A DNA stretch of 64,000 nucleotides from Streptomyces sp. CGMCC 4.7035 (GCF_031583065.1 NZ_CP134053.1:1550001-1614000); one strand, 5' to 3'. Counted from the first letter of the stretch, positions 17,600 to 25,654 are shown. Program-made: numbers and translations. The notes: generated by a model from the letters alone, not told the origin.

Positions 17600-18001
17600 T
17601 CATCCGCCGCCGGTCGTGCGGCCCATCGTTCCAGGGGCGTCTGAGATGCCGCCGGTGAGGGCTGCGTTGACGAGGGCCAGGTCGGTTTCGGTGACACCCA
17701 CGAATGTGCAGAGCCGTCGGTCCTCGATTGCGACGACGTCGTTGCTGATGGACGCCGGCGCGCTGGGAGTGCTGACCTCCACCACGAAGGGAATGCCGTT
17801 GGCGTGGCGGACGACGGAGCCGTCCTCGTTGTGGGGGGACTTGCAGAGCAGGTTCGGCATCGCGTTCTTCGCTGCCGACGTGGCCTTCGCTGTTTGAGGT
17901 GTTGCCCCCACGCTCATCACGCCTGTTGTTCCGGCAAGCGCCACGGTCAGGCAGGACGCGCCGATCGCGCGGGTGATGTGCTTCCGGATGCCCGTCGTCA
18001 T
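17600..18001 (-). CDS. Secreted array protein A: two-Cys head without repeat tail
   Basis: 133 aa, last of five tandem paralogues read right to left. ATG at 18001 sits 6 bp from AGGGAGG. The N-terminus (MTTGIRKHITRAIGASC) is nearly identical to its sisters, with a cleavable signal peptide whose likely site follows SVGA near residue 33. The mature head has MPNLLCK with Cys53 and a second Cys98 in RRLCTFVG, a spacing wider than in the paralogues. It ends RTTGGG, just where the others begin their Thr/Gly repeats, so it looks like the repeat-less or truncated member. Function unknown; predicted exported. Confidence 0.8.
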   Translation of the reverse strand: MTTGIRKHITRAIGASCLTVALAGTTGVMSVGATPQTAKATSAAKNAMPNLLCKSPHNEDGSVVRHANGIPFVVEVSTPSAPASISNDVVAIEDRRLCTFVGVTETDLALVNAALTGGISDAPGTMGRTTGGG

Positions 18002-18132
18002 GATGCCTCCCTGGGGACGGGGCTGTGTGGCCTCCACCAGCGTCCGTGTGGAGGCGCTGTGCGCAGGGACGGGGGCAGGCCGCGTTTCGGAGCCGAGAGT
18101 TCAGCACAGCGGGCGGCCTGCCCGGACACCTC

Positions 18133-18942
18133 TTACTGGCCGCCGACGGTGGCGGGGGCTGTGGTGCCACCCACCGTTACAGTGCTGGCTTGGCCGCCGA
18201 TGGTGGGGGCTGTCGTGCCACCTGGGCCAGGCGTGGTCGTTCCGGGGGTGGTTGTCCCGGGGGTGGTTGTGCCAGGGGTGGTCGTTCCGGGGGTCGTTGT
18301 GCCGGGGGTGGTTGTCCCAGGGGTGGTCGTTCCGGGGGTGGTTGTCCCGGGGGTCGTTGTGCCGGGGGTGGTCGTTCCGGGGGTGGTTGTCCCGGGGGTG
18401 GTCGTTCCGGGGGTGGTTGTCCCGGGGGTCGTTGTGCCGGGGGTGGTCCCCTGGCCGCCGATGGTGGTGGCGGCGGCGGTGGTCACGGCTCCTGAGACGC
18501 CGCCGATGACGGTCGCGCCGGTTACGGTGGCGCCGGTCGTGGTGGTGGCTCCGGTCGTGGTCGTGGTGGCGCCCGTGGTGGTGGCGCCGGTCGTGGTCCC
18601 GCCGCCGACGGTGGCTCCGGTTGTGGTGGCGCCCGTGGTGGCGCCCGTGGTGCCGCCGGCGCTTACGAATCTGCAGAGTCCCTGGGACAGCATGGGGACG
18701 ACGTTGTTGCTGGGGACCTCCACCACGACGGGAACGCCGCTGCTGTCGCGGACGAGATTGCCTTTGTTGTCGCGGAGGAACTTGCAGAGCAGGTTCGGTG
18801 TCGCGCTCTTCGCTGCCGGCGCGGCCTTCGCTGTTTGAGGCGTTGCCCCCAGGCTCATCACACCTGCCGTTCCGGCAAGCGCCACGGCCAGGCAGGACGC
18901 GCCGATCGTGCGCGGGATGTGCTTCCGGATGCCCGTCGCCAT
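18133..18942 (-). CDS. Secreted array protein B: two-Cys head with TTGA and GTTTP repeats
   Basis: 269 aa. ATG at 18942, ribosome site AAGGAGG. Signal peptide (MATGIRKHIPRTIGASC, site near 33), head with Cys53 (TPNLLCKF) and Cys90 (GLCRFVSAGG), then a repeat tail from about residue 97. Tail part 1 consists of GATTTGAT/GGTT-type units; part 2 of about 14 GTTTP pentapeptides (15-bp units). It ends with three GG(T)TAPT-type units and the terminal sequence TVGGQ. No membrane anchor or LPXTG motif is visible. Thr-Pro pentapeptides resemble glycosylated stalks; a surface or aerial-structure role is only an inference. Confidence 0.85.
   Translation of the reverse strand: MATGIRKHIPRTIGASCLAVALAGTAGVMSLGATPQTAKAAPAAKSATPNLLCKFLRDNKGNLVRDSSGVPVVVEVPSNNVVPMLSQGLCRFVSAGGTTGATTGATTTGATVGGGTTTGATTTGATTTTTGATTTTGATVTGATVIGGVSGAVTTAAATTIGGQGTTPGTTTPGTTTPGTTTPGTTTPGTTTPGTTTPGTTTPGTTTPGTTTPGTTTPGTTTPGTTTPGTTTPGTTTPGPGGTTAPTIGGQASTVTVGGTTAPATVGGQ
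18226..18450. repeat. 15-bp coding minisatellite (GTTTP)n in protein B
   Basis: About 14 nearly identical 15-bp units, close to GGGGGTGGTTGTCCC on the plus strand, with scattered synonymous changes (GTGCC for GTCCC, GTCGTT for GTGGTT). Reads GTTTP on the coding minus strand. Constant frame and synonymous variation indicate selection for the peptide. Confidence 0.9.
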
Positions 18943-19111
18943 GTTGCCTCCTTGAGTGACTGGGCTACGTGGCCTCCACCGGCGTGGGGACCGGCAATGA
19001 CCGCGGCGTTGATGTGCGTTCGGGTCCCCGCGGACGTACTGTCCGCGGGGGAAAGGGGGCAGAGCCGCCCGTCGGGATGAGTCGACAGCGGGTGGCATAC
19101 CCGGGCTCCCC

Positions 19112-19220
19112 TCACTTGCCGCCGACGGTGCCACCTTGGGTGACTTCGCTGCCGATGTCGCCCGGGGCGACGGTGCCGCCCCGGGCGACAGCGCCGCCGA
19201 TGGCGTTCGCCGCTATTGGC
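19112..19220 (-). pseudogene. Out-of-frame repeat tail downstream of protein C
   Basis: An open minus-strand segment directly after the protein C stop encodes ANAIGGAVARGGTVAP and GSEVTQGGTVGGK before a TGA at 19112. Its Gly-Gly-Thr-Val style matches the array tails but lies in a different frame from protein C. No own start or ribosome site. Confidence 0.55.
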
Positions 19221-19695
19221 CGCCGACCGCGGTTGGCGTCATTTGGCCGGCGCTGGCCAAGCCGCCGATGGTGGCGGCAGTGGTGACGGCTCCTGAGACG
19301 CCGCCGATGACGGTGGCCCCGGTTACGGTGGCGCCGGTCGTGGTGCTGACTCCGGTCGTGATGGCTCCGGTTGTGGTGGCGCCGGTTGTGACGCCGCCGG
19401 TGAGGCCGCCGATGGTGGCGCCGGTTGTGGTGGCTCCTGTGGTGACGAACGCGCGGTTGCAGAGCCTCGGGTCCACAGCCTGGCCGGTCACGGCGCTCAC
19501 GACGACGGTCTGGCCGTTGATGAGGACGAGTCTGCAGACCACGTTCGGCATTGCGCTCTTCGATTCCGCCGTGGTCTTCGCTGCTGTTCGAGGTGCCGCC
19601 TGCACGCTCATCACGCCTGCTGTTCCGGCGAGCGCCGCAGCCAGGCAGGACGCGCCTATCGCGCGCGGTATGTACTTCTGGATGCCCGTCGCCAT
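19213..19695 (-). CDS. Secreted array protein C: short-tailed, possibly frameshifted
   Basis: 160 aa. ATG at 19695 with CAGGAGG 6 bp upstream. Signal peptide (MATGIQKYIPRAIGASC, site near VQA at 33), head with Cys54 (MPNVVCRLVLING) and Cys79 (PRLCNRAFVTTG), tail of TTGATIGGLTGG-like units ending TAVGGQ at a TAG stop. Just beyond that stop a shifted frame stays open to a TGA at 19112 and reads GG-rich units (AIGGAVARGGTVAPGDIGS, ending TVGGK), clearly more of the same tail. The gene thus appears to have lost its original end by a frameshift, or the shifted tail is a leftover duplication. Confidence 0.8.
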   Translation of the reverse strand: MATGIQKYIPRAIGASCLAAALAGTAGVMSVQAAPRTAAKTTAESKSAMPNVVCRLVLINGQTVVVSAVTGQAVDPRLCNRAFVTTGATTTGATIGGLTGGVTTGATTTGAITTGVSTTTGATVTGATVIGGVSGAVTTAATIGGLASAGQMTPTAVGGQ

Positions 19696-19873
19696 GATGC
19701 CTCCTGGAGTGGACGAGCTATGTGGCCTCCACCAGCGTGGCGACCGGACGTGATTGCGGCGTTGACGTGCGTTCGGAGTCCGCGCGGACGCGCTCTCCGC
19801 GCGGACGGGGCAGCCGCCCGTCGGCATGAGCTGACAGCTCGCACAGCGGGCGGCGTGCCCCAGGTGCCTCTTG

Positions 19874-20635
19874 TCAGCCGCCGATGGTGGCGCCTGTGGC
19901 GACGGCTCCGGTGGTGCCGCCGATCTGGCCGGCGCCGATGGTGGCGCCTGTGGCGACGGCTCCTGTGGTGCCTCCGGTGAGGCCGCCGATGGTGGCGCCT
20001 GTGGCGACGGCTCCGGTGGTGCCGCCGATCTGGCCGGCGCCGATGGTGGCGCCCGTGGCGACCGCTCCGGTGGTGCCGCCGGTCAGGCCGCCGATGGTGG
20101 CGCCCGTGGCGACCGCTCCTGTCGTGCCGCCGGTCAGGCCGCCGATGGTGGCGCCAGTAGCGACCGCTCCGGTGGTGCCGCCGCCGATTGTGGTGGCGCC
20201 GGTGGCGACGGCTCCGGTGGTGCTGGTGGCGCCGGTGGTGGTCGTGGTGGCGCCGGTGGCGACGGCTCCGGTGGTGCTGGTGGCGCCGGTGGTGGTCGTG
20301 GTGGCGCCGGTCGTGACGGCTCCTGTGGTGGTGCCGCCGGTGAAACCGCCGATGGTGGCGCCGGTGACGACCGCTCCGGTGATGCCGCCGCCGCGGAAGC
20401 AGAACCTCGGGGGCACGACCTTGCCGGTCCGGACGTTCACAAAGACGAACCGGCCGTTGATGAGGACGGTCTTGCAGGGAACCAGGTCCGGTATCGCGCT
20501 CTTCGACACCGCCGTGGCCTTCGTTGTTTGAGGTGCCGCCTGCACGCTCATCACGCCGACCGTTCCGGCAAGCGTAGCGGCCAGGCAGGACGCGCCGATC
20601 ATGCGGGGAATGTGCTTCCGGATGCCCATCGCCAT
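19874..20635 (-). CDS. Secreted array protein D: two-Cys head with TTGAVATGATIGG repeats
   Basis: 253 aa. ATG at 20635, AAGGAGG 6 bp upstream. Signal peptide MAMGIRKHIPRMIGASC with site near VQA(33). Head residues 34-83: SKSAIPDLVPC54, then VLINGRFVFVNVRTGKVV, then C79 in PRFCFRGGG. The tail (84-253) has irregular GATTTTTGATSTTGAV units first, then regular 17/18-residue units TTGAVATGATIGG(L)TGG or ..IGAGQIGG. The regular spacing of Val/Ile among Thr/Gly/Ala suggests a beta-solenoid or amyloid-like fold, not disorder. Predicted extracellular; no known family recognised. Confidence 0.85.
   Translation of the reverse strand: MAMGIRKHIPRMIGASCLAATLAGTVGVMSVQAAPQTTKATAVSKSAIPDLVPCKTVLINGRFVFVNVRTGKVVPPRFCFRGGGITGAVVTGATIGGFTGGTTTGAVTTGATTTTTGATSTTGAVATGATTTTTGATSTTGAVATGATTIGGGTTGAVATGATIGGLTGGTTGAVATGATIGGLTGGTTGAVATGATIGAGQIGGTTGAVATGATIGGLTGGTTGAVATGATIGAGQIGGTTGAVATGATIGG
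19877..20386. repeat. Coding repeats in protein D
   Basis: The left part holds about six regular 51/54-bp units identical in type to those in gene E. The right part (about 20,190-20,386) holds shorter GATTTTTGATSTTGAV units with a 48-bp duplicated block (two copies of GGCGACGGCTCCGGTGGTGC with flanks). Shows the transition between irregular (B, C) and regular (E) tails. Confidence 0.85.
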
Positions 20636-20809
20636 GATGCCTCCTTGAGTGAATGGGCTACGTGGCCTCCATCGGCGTGGAGACCAGCCTTGACCGCGCG
20701 TTGACTTGCGTTCGGCGTTCCGCGCGGACGCGCTGTACGCGGAGACGGGGCAGCCGCCCGTCAGCGTGAGAGCTCTGCGCAGCGGGTGGCGTGCCCCAGG
20801 AGCCTCTTG

Positions 20810-21838
20810 TCAGCCGCCGATGGTGGCGCCGGTGGCGACTGCTCCGGTGGTGCCGCCGATCTGGCCGGCGCCGATGGTGGCTCCGGTGGCGACGGCTCCT
20901 GTGGTGCCTCCGGTGAGGCCGCCGATGGTGGCGCCGGTGGCGACTGCTCCGGTGGTGCCGCCGATCTGGCCGACGCCGATGGTGGCTCCGGTGGCGACGG
21001 CTCCGGTGGTGCCGCCGGTGAGGCCGCCGATGGTGGCGCCTGTGGCGACGGCTCCGGTGGTGCCGCCGATGAGGCCGCCGATGGTGGCGCCTGTGGCGAC
21101 GGCTCCGGTGGTGCCGCCGGTGAGGCCGCCGATGGTGGCGCCTGTGGCGACGGCTCCGGTGGTGCCGCCGATCTGGCCGACGCCGATGGTGGCTCCGGTG
21201 GCGACGGCTCCTGTGGTGCCTCCGGTGAGGCCGCCGATGGTGGCGCCTGTGGCGACGGCTCCTGTGGTGCCGCCGATGCGACCGCCGATGGTGGCGCCCG
21301 TGGCGACGGCTCCGGTGGTGCCGCCGATCTGGCCGACGCCGATGGTGGCGCCGGTGGCGACGGCTCCGGTGGTGCCGCCGATGCGACCGCCGATGGTGGC
21401 GCCTGTGGCGACCGCTCCGGTGGTGCCGCCGGTGAGCCCGCCGATGGTGGCGCCTGTGGCGACCGCTCCGGTGGTGCCGCCGGTCAGGCCGCCGATAGTG
21501 GCTCCGGTGGCGACCGCTCCTGTGGTGCCGCCGATGAGGCCGCCGATAGTGGCGCCTGTGGCGACCGCTCCTGTGGTGCCGCCGATGAGGCCGCCGATGG
21601 TGGCGCCTGTGGCGACCGCTCCTGTGGTGCCGCCGCCACCGCAGACCGTGACGAGCTTGCCGTTGACGAGGGTGAGGGTGCAGGGCTGGTTCGGTATCGC
21701 GCTCTTCGACACCGCCGTGGCCTTCGCTGTCTGAGGTGCTGCCTGCACGCTCATCACGCCCGCCGTTCCGGCAAGCGCTACGGCCAGGCAGGACGCGCCT
21801 ATCGCACGCGGTATGTACTTCCGGATGCCCGTCGCCAT
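20810..21838 (-). CDS. Secreted array protein E: 16-unit TTGAVATGATIGG repeat protein
   Basis: 342 aa, the longest and first-read array member. ATG at 21838 with GAGGAGG 6 bp upstream. Signal peptide MATGIRKYIPRAIGASC, site near VQA(33). A very short head has SKSAIPNQPC53 and C66 (VNGKLVTVCGGGG), so the disulphide loop is the smallest of the family. Residues 71-342 are 16 near-perfect units TTGAVATGATIGG plus a variable linker LIGG, LTGG, RIGG, VGQIGG or AGQIGG. The variable linker may be the only sequence-specific face of the repeat. No anchor or sorting motif. Function unknown; structural or adhesive surface protein is the simplest guess. Confidence 0.87.
   Translation of the reverse strand: MATGIRKYIPRAIGASCLAVALAGTAGVMSVQAAPQTAKATAVSKSAIPNQPCTLTLVNGKLVTVCGGGGTTGAVATGATIGGLIGGTTGAVATGATIGGLIGGTTGAVATGATIGGLTGGTTGAVATGATIGGLTGGTTGAVATGATIGGRIGGTTGAVATGATIGVGQIGGTTGAVATGATIGGRIGGTTGAVATGATIGGLTGGTTGAVATGATIGVGQIGGTTGAVATGATIGGLTGGTTGAVATGATIGGLIGGTTGAVATGATIGGLTGGTTGAVATGATIGVGQIGGTTGAVATGATIGGLTGGTTGAVATGATIGAGQIGGTTGAVATGATIGG
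20813..21628. repeat. 51/54-bp coding repeats, 16 units, in protein E
   Basis: Units read GGTGGCGCC(T/G)GTGGCGAC and (G/C)GCTCC(G/T)GTGGTGCCGC on the plus strand, separated by a variable linker. Identity within the conserved 39 bp is very high, with synonymous changes only. The same unit fills 19,877-20,190 in gene D, implying exchange between neighbouring genes. Such length is risky in short-read assembly. Confidence 0.92.
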
Positions 21839-22178
21839 GATGCCTCCTCGAATGGATGGGCTACGTGGCCTCCACCAGCGTGGGAGACCGTCCATGACCG
21901 CGGCGTTGATCCGGCGTGACCCCGGCGTGACCCCGGCGTGACGCTGCTCAGGACTGGGCGCGGGGAGCCGGTGACCGGCGCAGCAGGCTCGTCCCGCTCT
22001 GCTGACGCGCCGCCGGGAATCCGAGCGCCCGTCGATCGACCGTCCACCGTTCGGCTCAAGAAACGAGTTGTGCCGATATAGACCTATTTATTGTGGTTTC
22101 GCGATGATCCGTTCACGGGTCTGGTGATTCGCCAGTGCGTCCGCTGAATGTCCCGGGACCCCAGATCGAGGGAGCATT
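21839..22178. promoter_or_regulatory. Divergent control region, array and DUF5819-HTTM operon
   Basis: 340 bp without a gene. It holds the leader of array gene E (AAGGAGG-type site; conserved block GGCCTCCACCAGCGTGG shared by all array leaders), three 11-bp tandem copies of GGCGTGACCCC near 21,913-21,945, and an AT-rich stretch at 22,068-22,100 (GATATAGACCTATTTATTGT), unusual for this genome, which probably contains the promoter for the operon at 22,179. Confidence 0.5.
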
Positions 22179-22886
22179 GTGGAGTCACACAAGGCCTTGG
22201 ACGAGACCGCCCCGGAAGGCGAGGCCCTTCGAGAGCCCGCCGCAGTCGACGTACTGCCGCCCGCGCCGAACGGGCCCTGGTCGCCCCTGTCACGGATCGT
22301 GATCACTGGGACCATAGTGGTGGCGGCAACCGCTGTCGCCGTCCACCTGCTCCTGGTCTTCCTGTACCTCGCCCCGGCGAACGCCATCAGCAGGAAGCAT
22401 GCCGATCTGATACGCGGCTGGGTCTATCCGGAGTTCGACCAGAACTGGCAGCTCTTCGCCCCGAACCCGCTCCAGACGAACATCACCGTGCATGCGCGCG
22501 CCCAGATCAAGATGCCCGACGGCTCCCTGCGTACGACGCCCTGGGTCAACCTGACCGCCCAGGACATCGCCCACATCAAGGACAATCCCGCGCCCAGTCA
22601 TGCGTACCAGAACCTGCTGCGCCAGGCCTGGGACTTCTACAACAGGCAGCGAGACGCGACCGGTAAAGCGGTCGGCCTGCGCGGCGAGCTCGGCGAGACC
22701 TACGTGCGCCGGATCGCTGCACAGCGGCTCAGCGCGCGATTCGACGGTGGCCGGGTGGTCAAGGTGCAAATTTATTCGGCATATGCCCCGATTGCCTCGC
22801 CGAAGTGGAGCAACGAGAAGGTGGACACCCGTACGACCTACCAGTCGCTCCCGTGGTGGCCGATCTCCAAGGAGGACTTGCGGTGA
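22179..22886 (+). CDS. DUF5819 family membrane-anchored protein
   Basis: 235 aa. GTG start with GAGGGAG 5 bp upstream. Acidic N-terminal tail, one strong transmembrane helix (about 42-65, ITGTIVVAATAVAVHLLLVF), then an extracellular domain with the DUF5819 signature (YPEFDQNWQLFAPNPLQTN) and later RRIAAQRLSARFDGGRVVKV. Function of the family is not known. Translationally coupled (GTGA overlap) to the HTTM protein downstream. DUF5819 and HTTM genes tend to be adjacent in actinobacteria (recalled knowledge), so they probably form one membrane complex. Confidence 0.88.
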   Translation: MESHKALDETAPEGEALREPAAVDVLPPAPNGPWSPLSRIVITGTIVVAATAVAVHLLLVFLYLAPANAISRKHADLIRGWVYPEFDQNWQLFAPNPLQTNITVHARAQIKMPDGSLRTTPWVNLTAQDIAHIKDNPAPSHAYQNLLRQAWDFYNRQRDATGKAVGLRGELGETYVRRIAAQRLSARFDGGRVVKVQIYSAYAPIASPKWSNEKVDTRTTYQSLPWWPISKEDLR

Positions 22887-24118
22887 ACATCGAGAAGGAC
22901 ACTGCCCAGGTGCCTTCCCCGTTCAAGGGCATAGGCGCGAAGCTCGATGCGGGGATCAGCAAGGGGCTGAACAAAATCACTGGTTCGGCGCTCATGCCGT
23001 ACCAGGCCGCGATCGTCCGGATCGGCTTCGCGCTGACCTTCGCGCTCTACCTGATCCGGGAATGGCCGCACCGGCTGGAACTGTACGGCACCACCAACCC
23101 GTGGGGATTCGACCTCGCCCAGCGCCTGAGCAACGAGAACGGAGCGTTCACGTTGCTGCTGTGGTCGAACGACAGGCTGTGGTTCGAGCTGGTCTACAAC
23201 GGCACGATCGTCGCGAGCCTGCTGCTGCTCCTGGGATGGCACACCCGAACCATGTCGCTGCTGTACATGGTCGGCGTGCTGTCACTCATGAACCGCAGCG
23301 TCCTCCTGGGTGACGGCGGCGACACCCTCATCCACCTGGTCGCGACCTACCTGGTGCTCACGCGGTGCGGGCAGGTGTGGTCGCTGGACGCACGACGGCG
23401 GGAGCGCGCGGCGGTGATGGGCCGGGGCGGCAGCGATCCGGTGCGCGTGGCCCTCTGGGCGTTCTTCGCCGTGGCCCTCGCGGCTGCGCAGGTGACGGGA
23501 TTCGCGCAGTTCTGGCCGCGCTGGGGCCTGTTCCTCTGGGGATGGTTGTTCACCCAGGCCCTCTGGTTCTGGGCGGAGCGGCGTCGCTCCTCCCAGCTGC
23601 GAGGGGTGCTGGACGTCATGGCCAACCTCATCCACAACGCGGGGATGCTGTTGATCGCCGCCCAGGTGATCATCCTCTACTCGGCAGCCGGCTGGTTCAA
23701 GATCCAGGGCGCGCGATGGCAGGACGGAACCGCCCTGATCTACCCCCTGCATCTGAACTACTTCAGCCCGTGGACCCGGCTGTCCCACTCGCTCGGCAGC
23801 AACTCCCTGATGGTCACGACGATCACCTACGGCACGGTGTTCGTGCAGGTCGCCTTCCCCTTCACCCTCCTCAACCGCCGGGTGAAGAACGTGCTGCTCC
23901 CCATCATGATGACCGAGCACGCGGGCATCGCGGTGATCTGCGGCCTGCCGTTCTTCTCCATGGCGATGGTCTTCGCGGACTCGATCTTCCTGCCGACGAG
24001 CTTCCTGCGCTGGCTCGGCTGGAGGGTGGCCGTCGCCCGAGACGACATGATCGAGCGGTGGCGCCGGTTGCGCCGTAGGGGAGACCCTCAGACGGCTGGG
24101 GCGGGTGCCGGAGTGTGA
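22883..24118 (+). CDS. HTTM domain polytopic membrane protein
   Basis: 411 aa; GTG start overlaps the previous stop by 4 bp, with AAGGAGG 8 bp upstream. Multiple transmembrane helices. The HTTM (vitamin-K-dependent carboxylase-like) signature is visible: IVRIGFALTFALYLIREW, LYGTTNPWGFDLA, GWHTRTMSLLYMVGVLSL, GDGGDTLIHLVATYLVL, and IILYSAAGWFKIQGARWQDG. The family is related to gamma-glutamyl carboxylase, but bacterial members are mostly uncharacterised and may modify secreted or membrane partners. The adjacent secreted array makes an export or modification partnership worth testing, though nothing in the sequence proves it. Ends before a strong bidirectional terminator. Confidence 0.9.
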   Translation: MNIEKDTAQVPSPFKGIGAKLDAGISKGLNKITGSALMPYQAAIVRIGFALTFALYLIREWPHRLELYGTTNPWGFDLAQRLSNENGAFTLLLWSNDRLWFELVYNGTIVASLLLLLGWHTRTMSLLYMVGVLSLMNRSVLLGDGGDTLIHLVATYLVLTRCGQVWSLDARRRERAAVMGRGGSDPVRVALWAFFAVALAAAQVTGFAQFWPRWGLFLWGWLFTQALWFWAERRRSSQLRGVLDVMANLIHNAGMLLIAAQVIILYSAAGWFKIQGARWQDGTALIYPLHLNYFSPWTRLSHSLGSNSLMVTTITYGTVFVQVAFPFTLLNRRVKNVLLPIMMTEHAGIAVICGLPFFSMAMVFADSIFLPTSFLRWLGWRVAVARDDMIERWRRLRRRGDPQTAGAGAGV

Positions 24119-24123
24119 CGGAC

Positions 24124-24159
24124 GGTACGGCGCGCCGTTCTCGTCCGGCGCGCCGTACC
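24124..24159. terminator. Bidirectional hairpin terminator, 14-bp perfect stem
   Basis: GGTACGGCGCGCCG and its exact inverse CGGCGCGCCGTACC flank an 8-nt loop (TTCTCGTC). Lies between the convergent HTTM and SARP-like genes, 5 bp after the HTTM stop. No U-run, as usual in Streptomyces. Confidence 0.85.
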
Positions 24160-24172
24160 CCCGGACGCACCC

Positions 24173-24958
24173 TCATGACCGCGGCGACCCGTTCCGAGGA
24201 CGCGACCGCTGAAGTTCGGCCACGAGCCGGTGCAGGCGCTGCGTGGGACGGAGCCCCAACTCGTCGCGGAGGCGCTGCGCGTAGCGTTCGAAGTCGGACA
24301 GCGCCTCGGACGGATTGCCTTCGGCCAGGTGGGCGCGGATCAGCGAGGCCTGGCTGCTCTCCCGCAGGGGATCCGCCTGAACAGCCGCGTGAGCGGCCGA
24401 TACCGCTCCGGCGAACTCCTTCGCGTCGATGAACTCCCCTGCCAGCGCCTCCAGGGCGTGCAGGCGCAACTGCCGCCAGTGCTCCGCCTCCAGCAACGCC
24501 CAGTCGTCGTACCAGCCGGGCAGCAGGTCGGCGGAGAGCTGGTCGACGGTCGCCGCGTTGAGGCGGAGGTCCTCCACCGGGCCGCCGGGATCGAGCAGGC
24601 GCTGGGCCAACGACCGGGAGTGGTAAAGGTCCACGGTGACGTCCCGCGCGAGGCGCACCTCGGCGGAGGAGACGTCCAGCGCCTTCCTGGCGGTCCCGCG
24701 CAGGCGTGACAGCGCTGCCCGGAGGTTCGTATAAGCACTGTGCTCCGATGCGTCGGGCCACAGGCTTCCGGCGACCAGGGATCGGGGAACGGAAGCGCGG
24801 TAGTTGAGCGCGATGAACGCCAGAAGCCGCTTGGAGCCGACGGGGACGGCCACCGGTACGTCGTCGACCATGAGGTCGAAGCCGCCGAGCAGCGCGATGC
24901 GCATGGGCGACTTGGTCTTCACGGCCAGAGAAGAGAAAGCGAGATCAGCTGCGCTCAT
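24173..24958 (-). CDS. SARP-like transcriptional regulator (winged helix plus BTAD)
   Basis: 261 aa. OmpR-type winged helix at residues 18-95 (MRIALLGGFDLMVDDVPVAV, GSKRLLAFIAL, LVAGSLWPDASEHSAYTNLR), followed by a bacterial transcriptional activation domain (ESSQASLIRAHLAEGNPSEALSDFERYAQ, ELGLRPTQ). Size and order match small AfsR/SARP activators, which bind direct heptameric repeats in promoters of secondary metabolite or developmental genes. No biosynthetic cluster is next to it; nearest possible targets are the small secreted gene at 25,289 and the DUF5819-HTTM operon. The in-frame ATG at 24,904 (MRIALLG) is an alternative start. Confidence 0.9.
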   Translation of the reverse strand: MSAADLAFSSLAVKTKSPMRIALLGGFDLMVDDVPVAVPVGSKRLLAFIALNYRASVPRSLVAGSLWPDASEHSAYTNLRAALSRLRGTARKALDVSSAEVRLARDVTVDLYHSRSLAQRLLDPGGPVEDLRLNAATVDQLSADLLPGWYDDWALLEAEHWRQLRLHALEALAGEFIDAKEFAGAVSAAHAAVQADPLRESSQASLIRAHLAEGNPSEALSDFERYAQRLRDELGLRPTQRLHRLVAELQRSRPRNGSPRS

Positions 24959-25288
24959 GGCTGCGTGATCGGGTAGGGGTCAGTCCGCCCAGGCGCCTGC
25001 CGACCGGCGGCGCCGCCGCTGCCCAAAGGCTCACGATCTGCACACTTTCCATGCGTCCATGCTGCTCTGTCCGCAGAAGGTTGTCGAATCGTCTCGATTT
25101 GACAAAATCGCAGTCTTGGGTCCGGTATGCGCACTTCGGTGGTCAACGAAACGGCGCCGGAGGCCGAGTTGATGTCACGCCATCGTCACGCCCGCAGCAC
25201 GCCACGGTGATGCCCGCCTTTCCACACTGGCTCCCGCTAAGCGCCTCACCGAATGGCGGCCGTGGCGGCCGAACGACGGGAGAAAACG
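24959..25288. promoter_or_regulatory. Divergent spacer with palindrome over TTGACA
   Basis: 330 bp between the divergent SARP-like gene and the small secreted gene, no plausible gene inside. At 25,095-25,110 the palindrome CGATTT-GACA-AAATCG overlaps a consensus -35 box TTGACA (25,099-25,104). Local AT enrichment supports a promoter. A 25,277 GGGAG serves the downstream ATG. Confidence 0.45.
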
Positions 25289-25618
25289 ATGAGGAAGACG
25301 AAGAAGCGGAACATGGCGGCCGGGGTGGCGGTCTTCGCACTTGTCGGAGGACCGGCGATCGCCGCCTCGCCGGCGCAGGCGGCACCCATGCATGCGCCAC
25401 GGATCTCATGCACGCTGACCCAGGATGCCCCTGGTTCCTTCTTCAGAGTGGTCGGCAACGGGTTCCCGCCCGGTGAGCTGGTCGTGCTCCTGGATTCATC
25501 AGGAACCATGCTGGGCAAGGACACGGCGCGGCTGCCGGAGGGCTCATTCGACTTCGCCTACCTCCCCATCGACAACTACACCGTCGCCTCGGGCTTCGGC
25601 CGTGTGGGTTGCGTCTGA
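25289..25618 (+). CDS. Small secreted hypothetical protein
   Basis: 109 aa. ATG at 25,289 with CGGGAG upstream. Signal peptide with a basic start (MRKTKKRNM), hydrophobic core and cleavage after SPAQA near residue 32. The mature part (ISCTLTQDAPGSFFRVVG) has one Cys near the start and one in the final GRVGCV, so a single disulphide is likely, and resembles Ig-like/beta-sandwich domains (GFPPGELVVLLDSSGTMLG). No family recognised. Divergent from the SARP-like regulator, its likely controller. Confidence 0.75.
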   Translation: MRKTKKRNMAAGVAVFALVGGPAIAASPAQAAPMHAPRISCTLTQDAPGSFFRVVGNGFPPGELVVLLDSSGTMLGKDTARLPEGSFDFAYLPIDNYTVASGFGRVGCV

Positions 25619-25654
25619 CCGACCCGGCGTCCCCGTTGGTTCCGCGCGTGAACA

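Noticed and set aside
18226..21628. CRISPR-like appearance of the repeat tracts
   Set aside because: Units are contiguous, in-frame coding repeats with no unique spacers and no cas genes nearby.
19871..21919. Plus-strand Gly/Ala/Asp-rich and VAPVATAPVV frames over the array
   Set aside because: Reverse-complement readings of the coding repeats; no signal peptide, ribosome site or conserved head.
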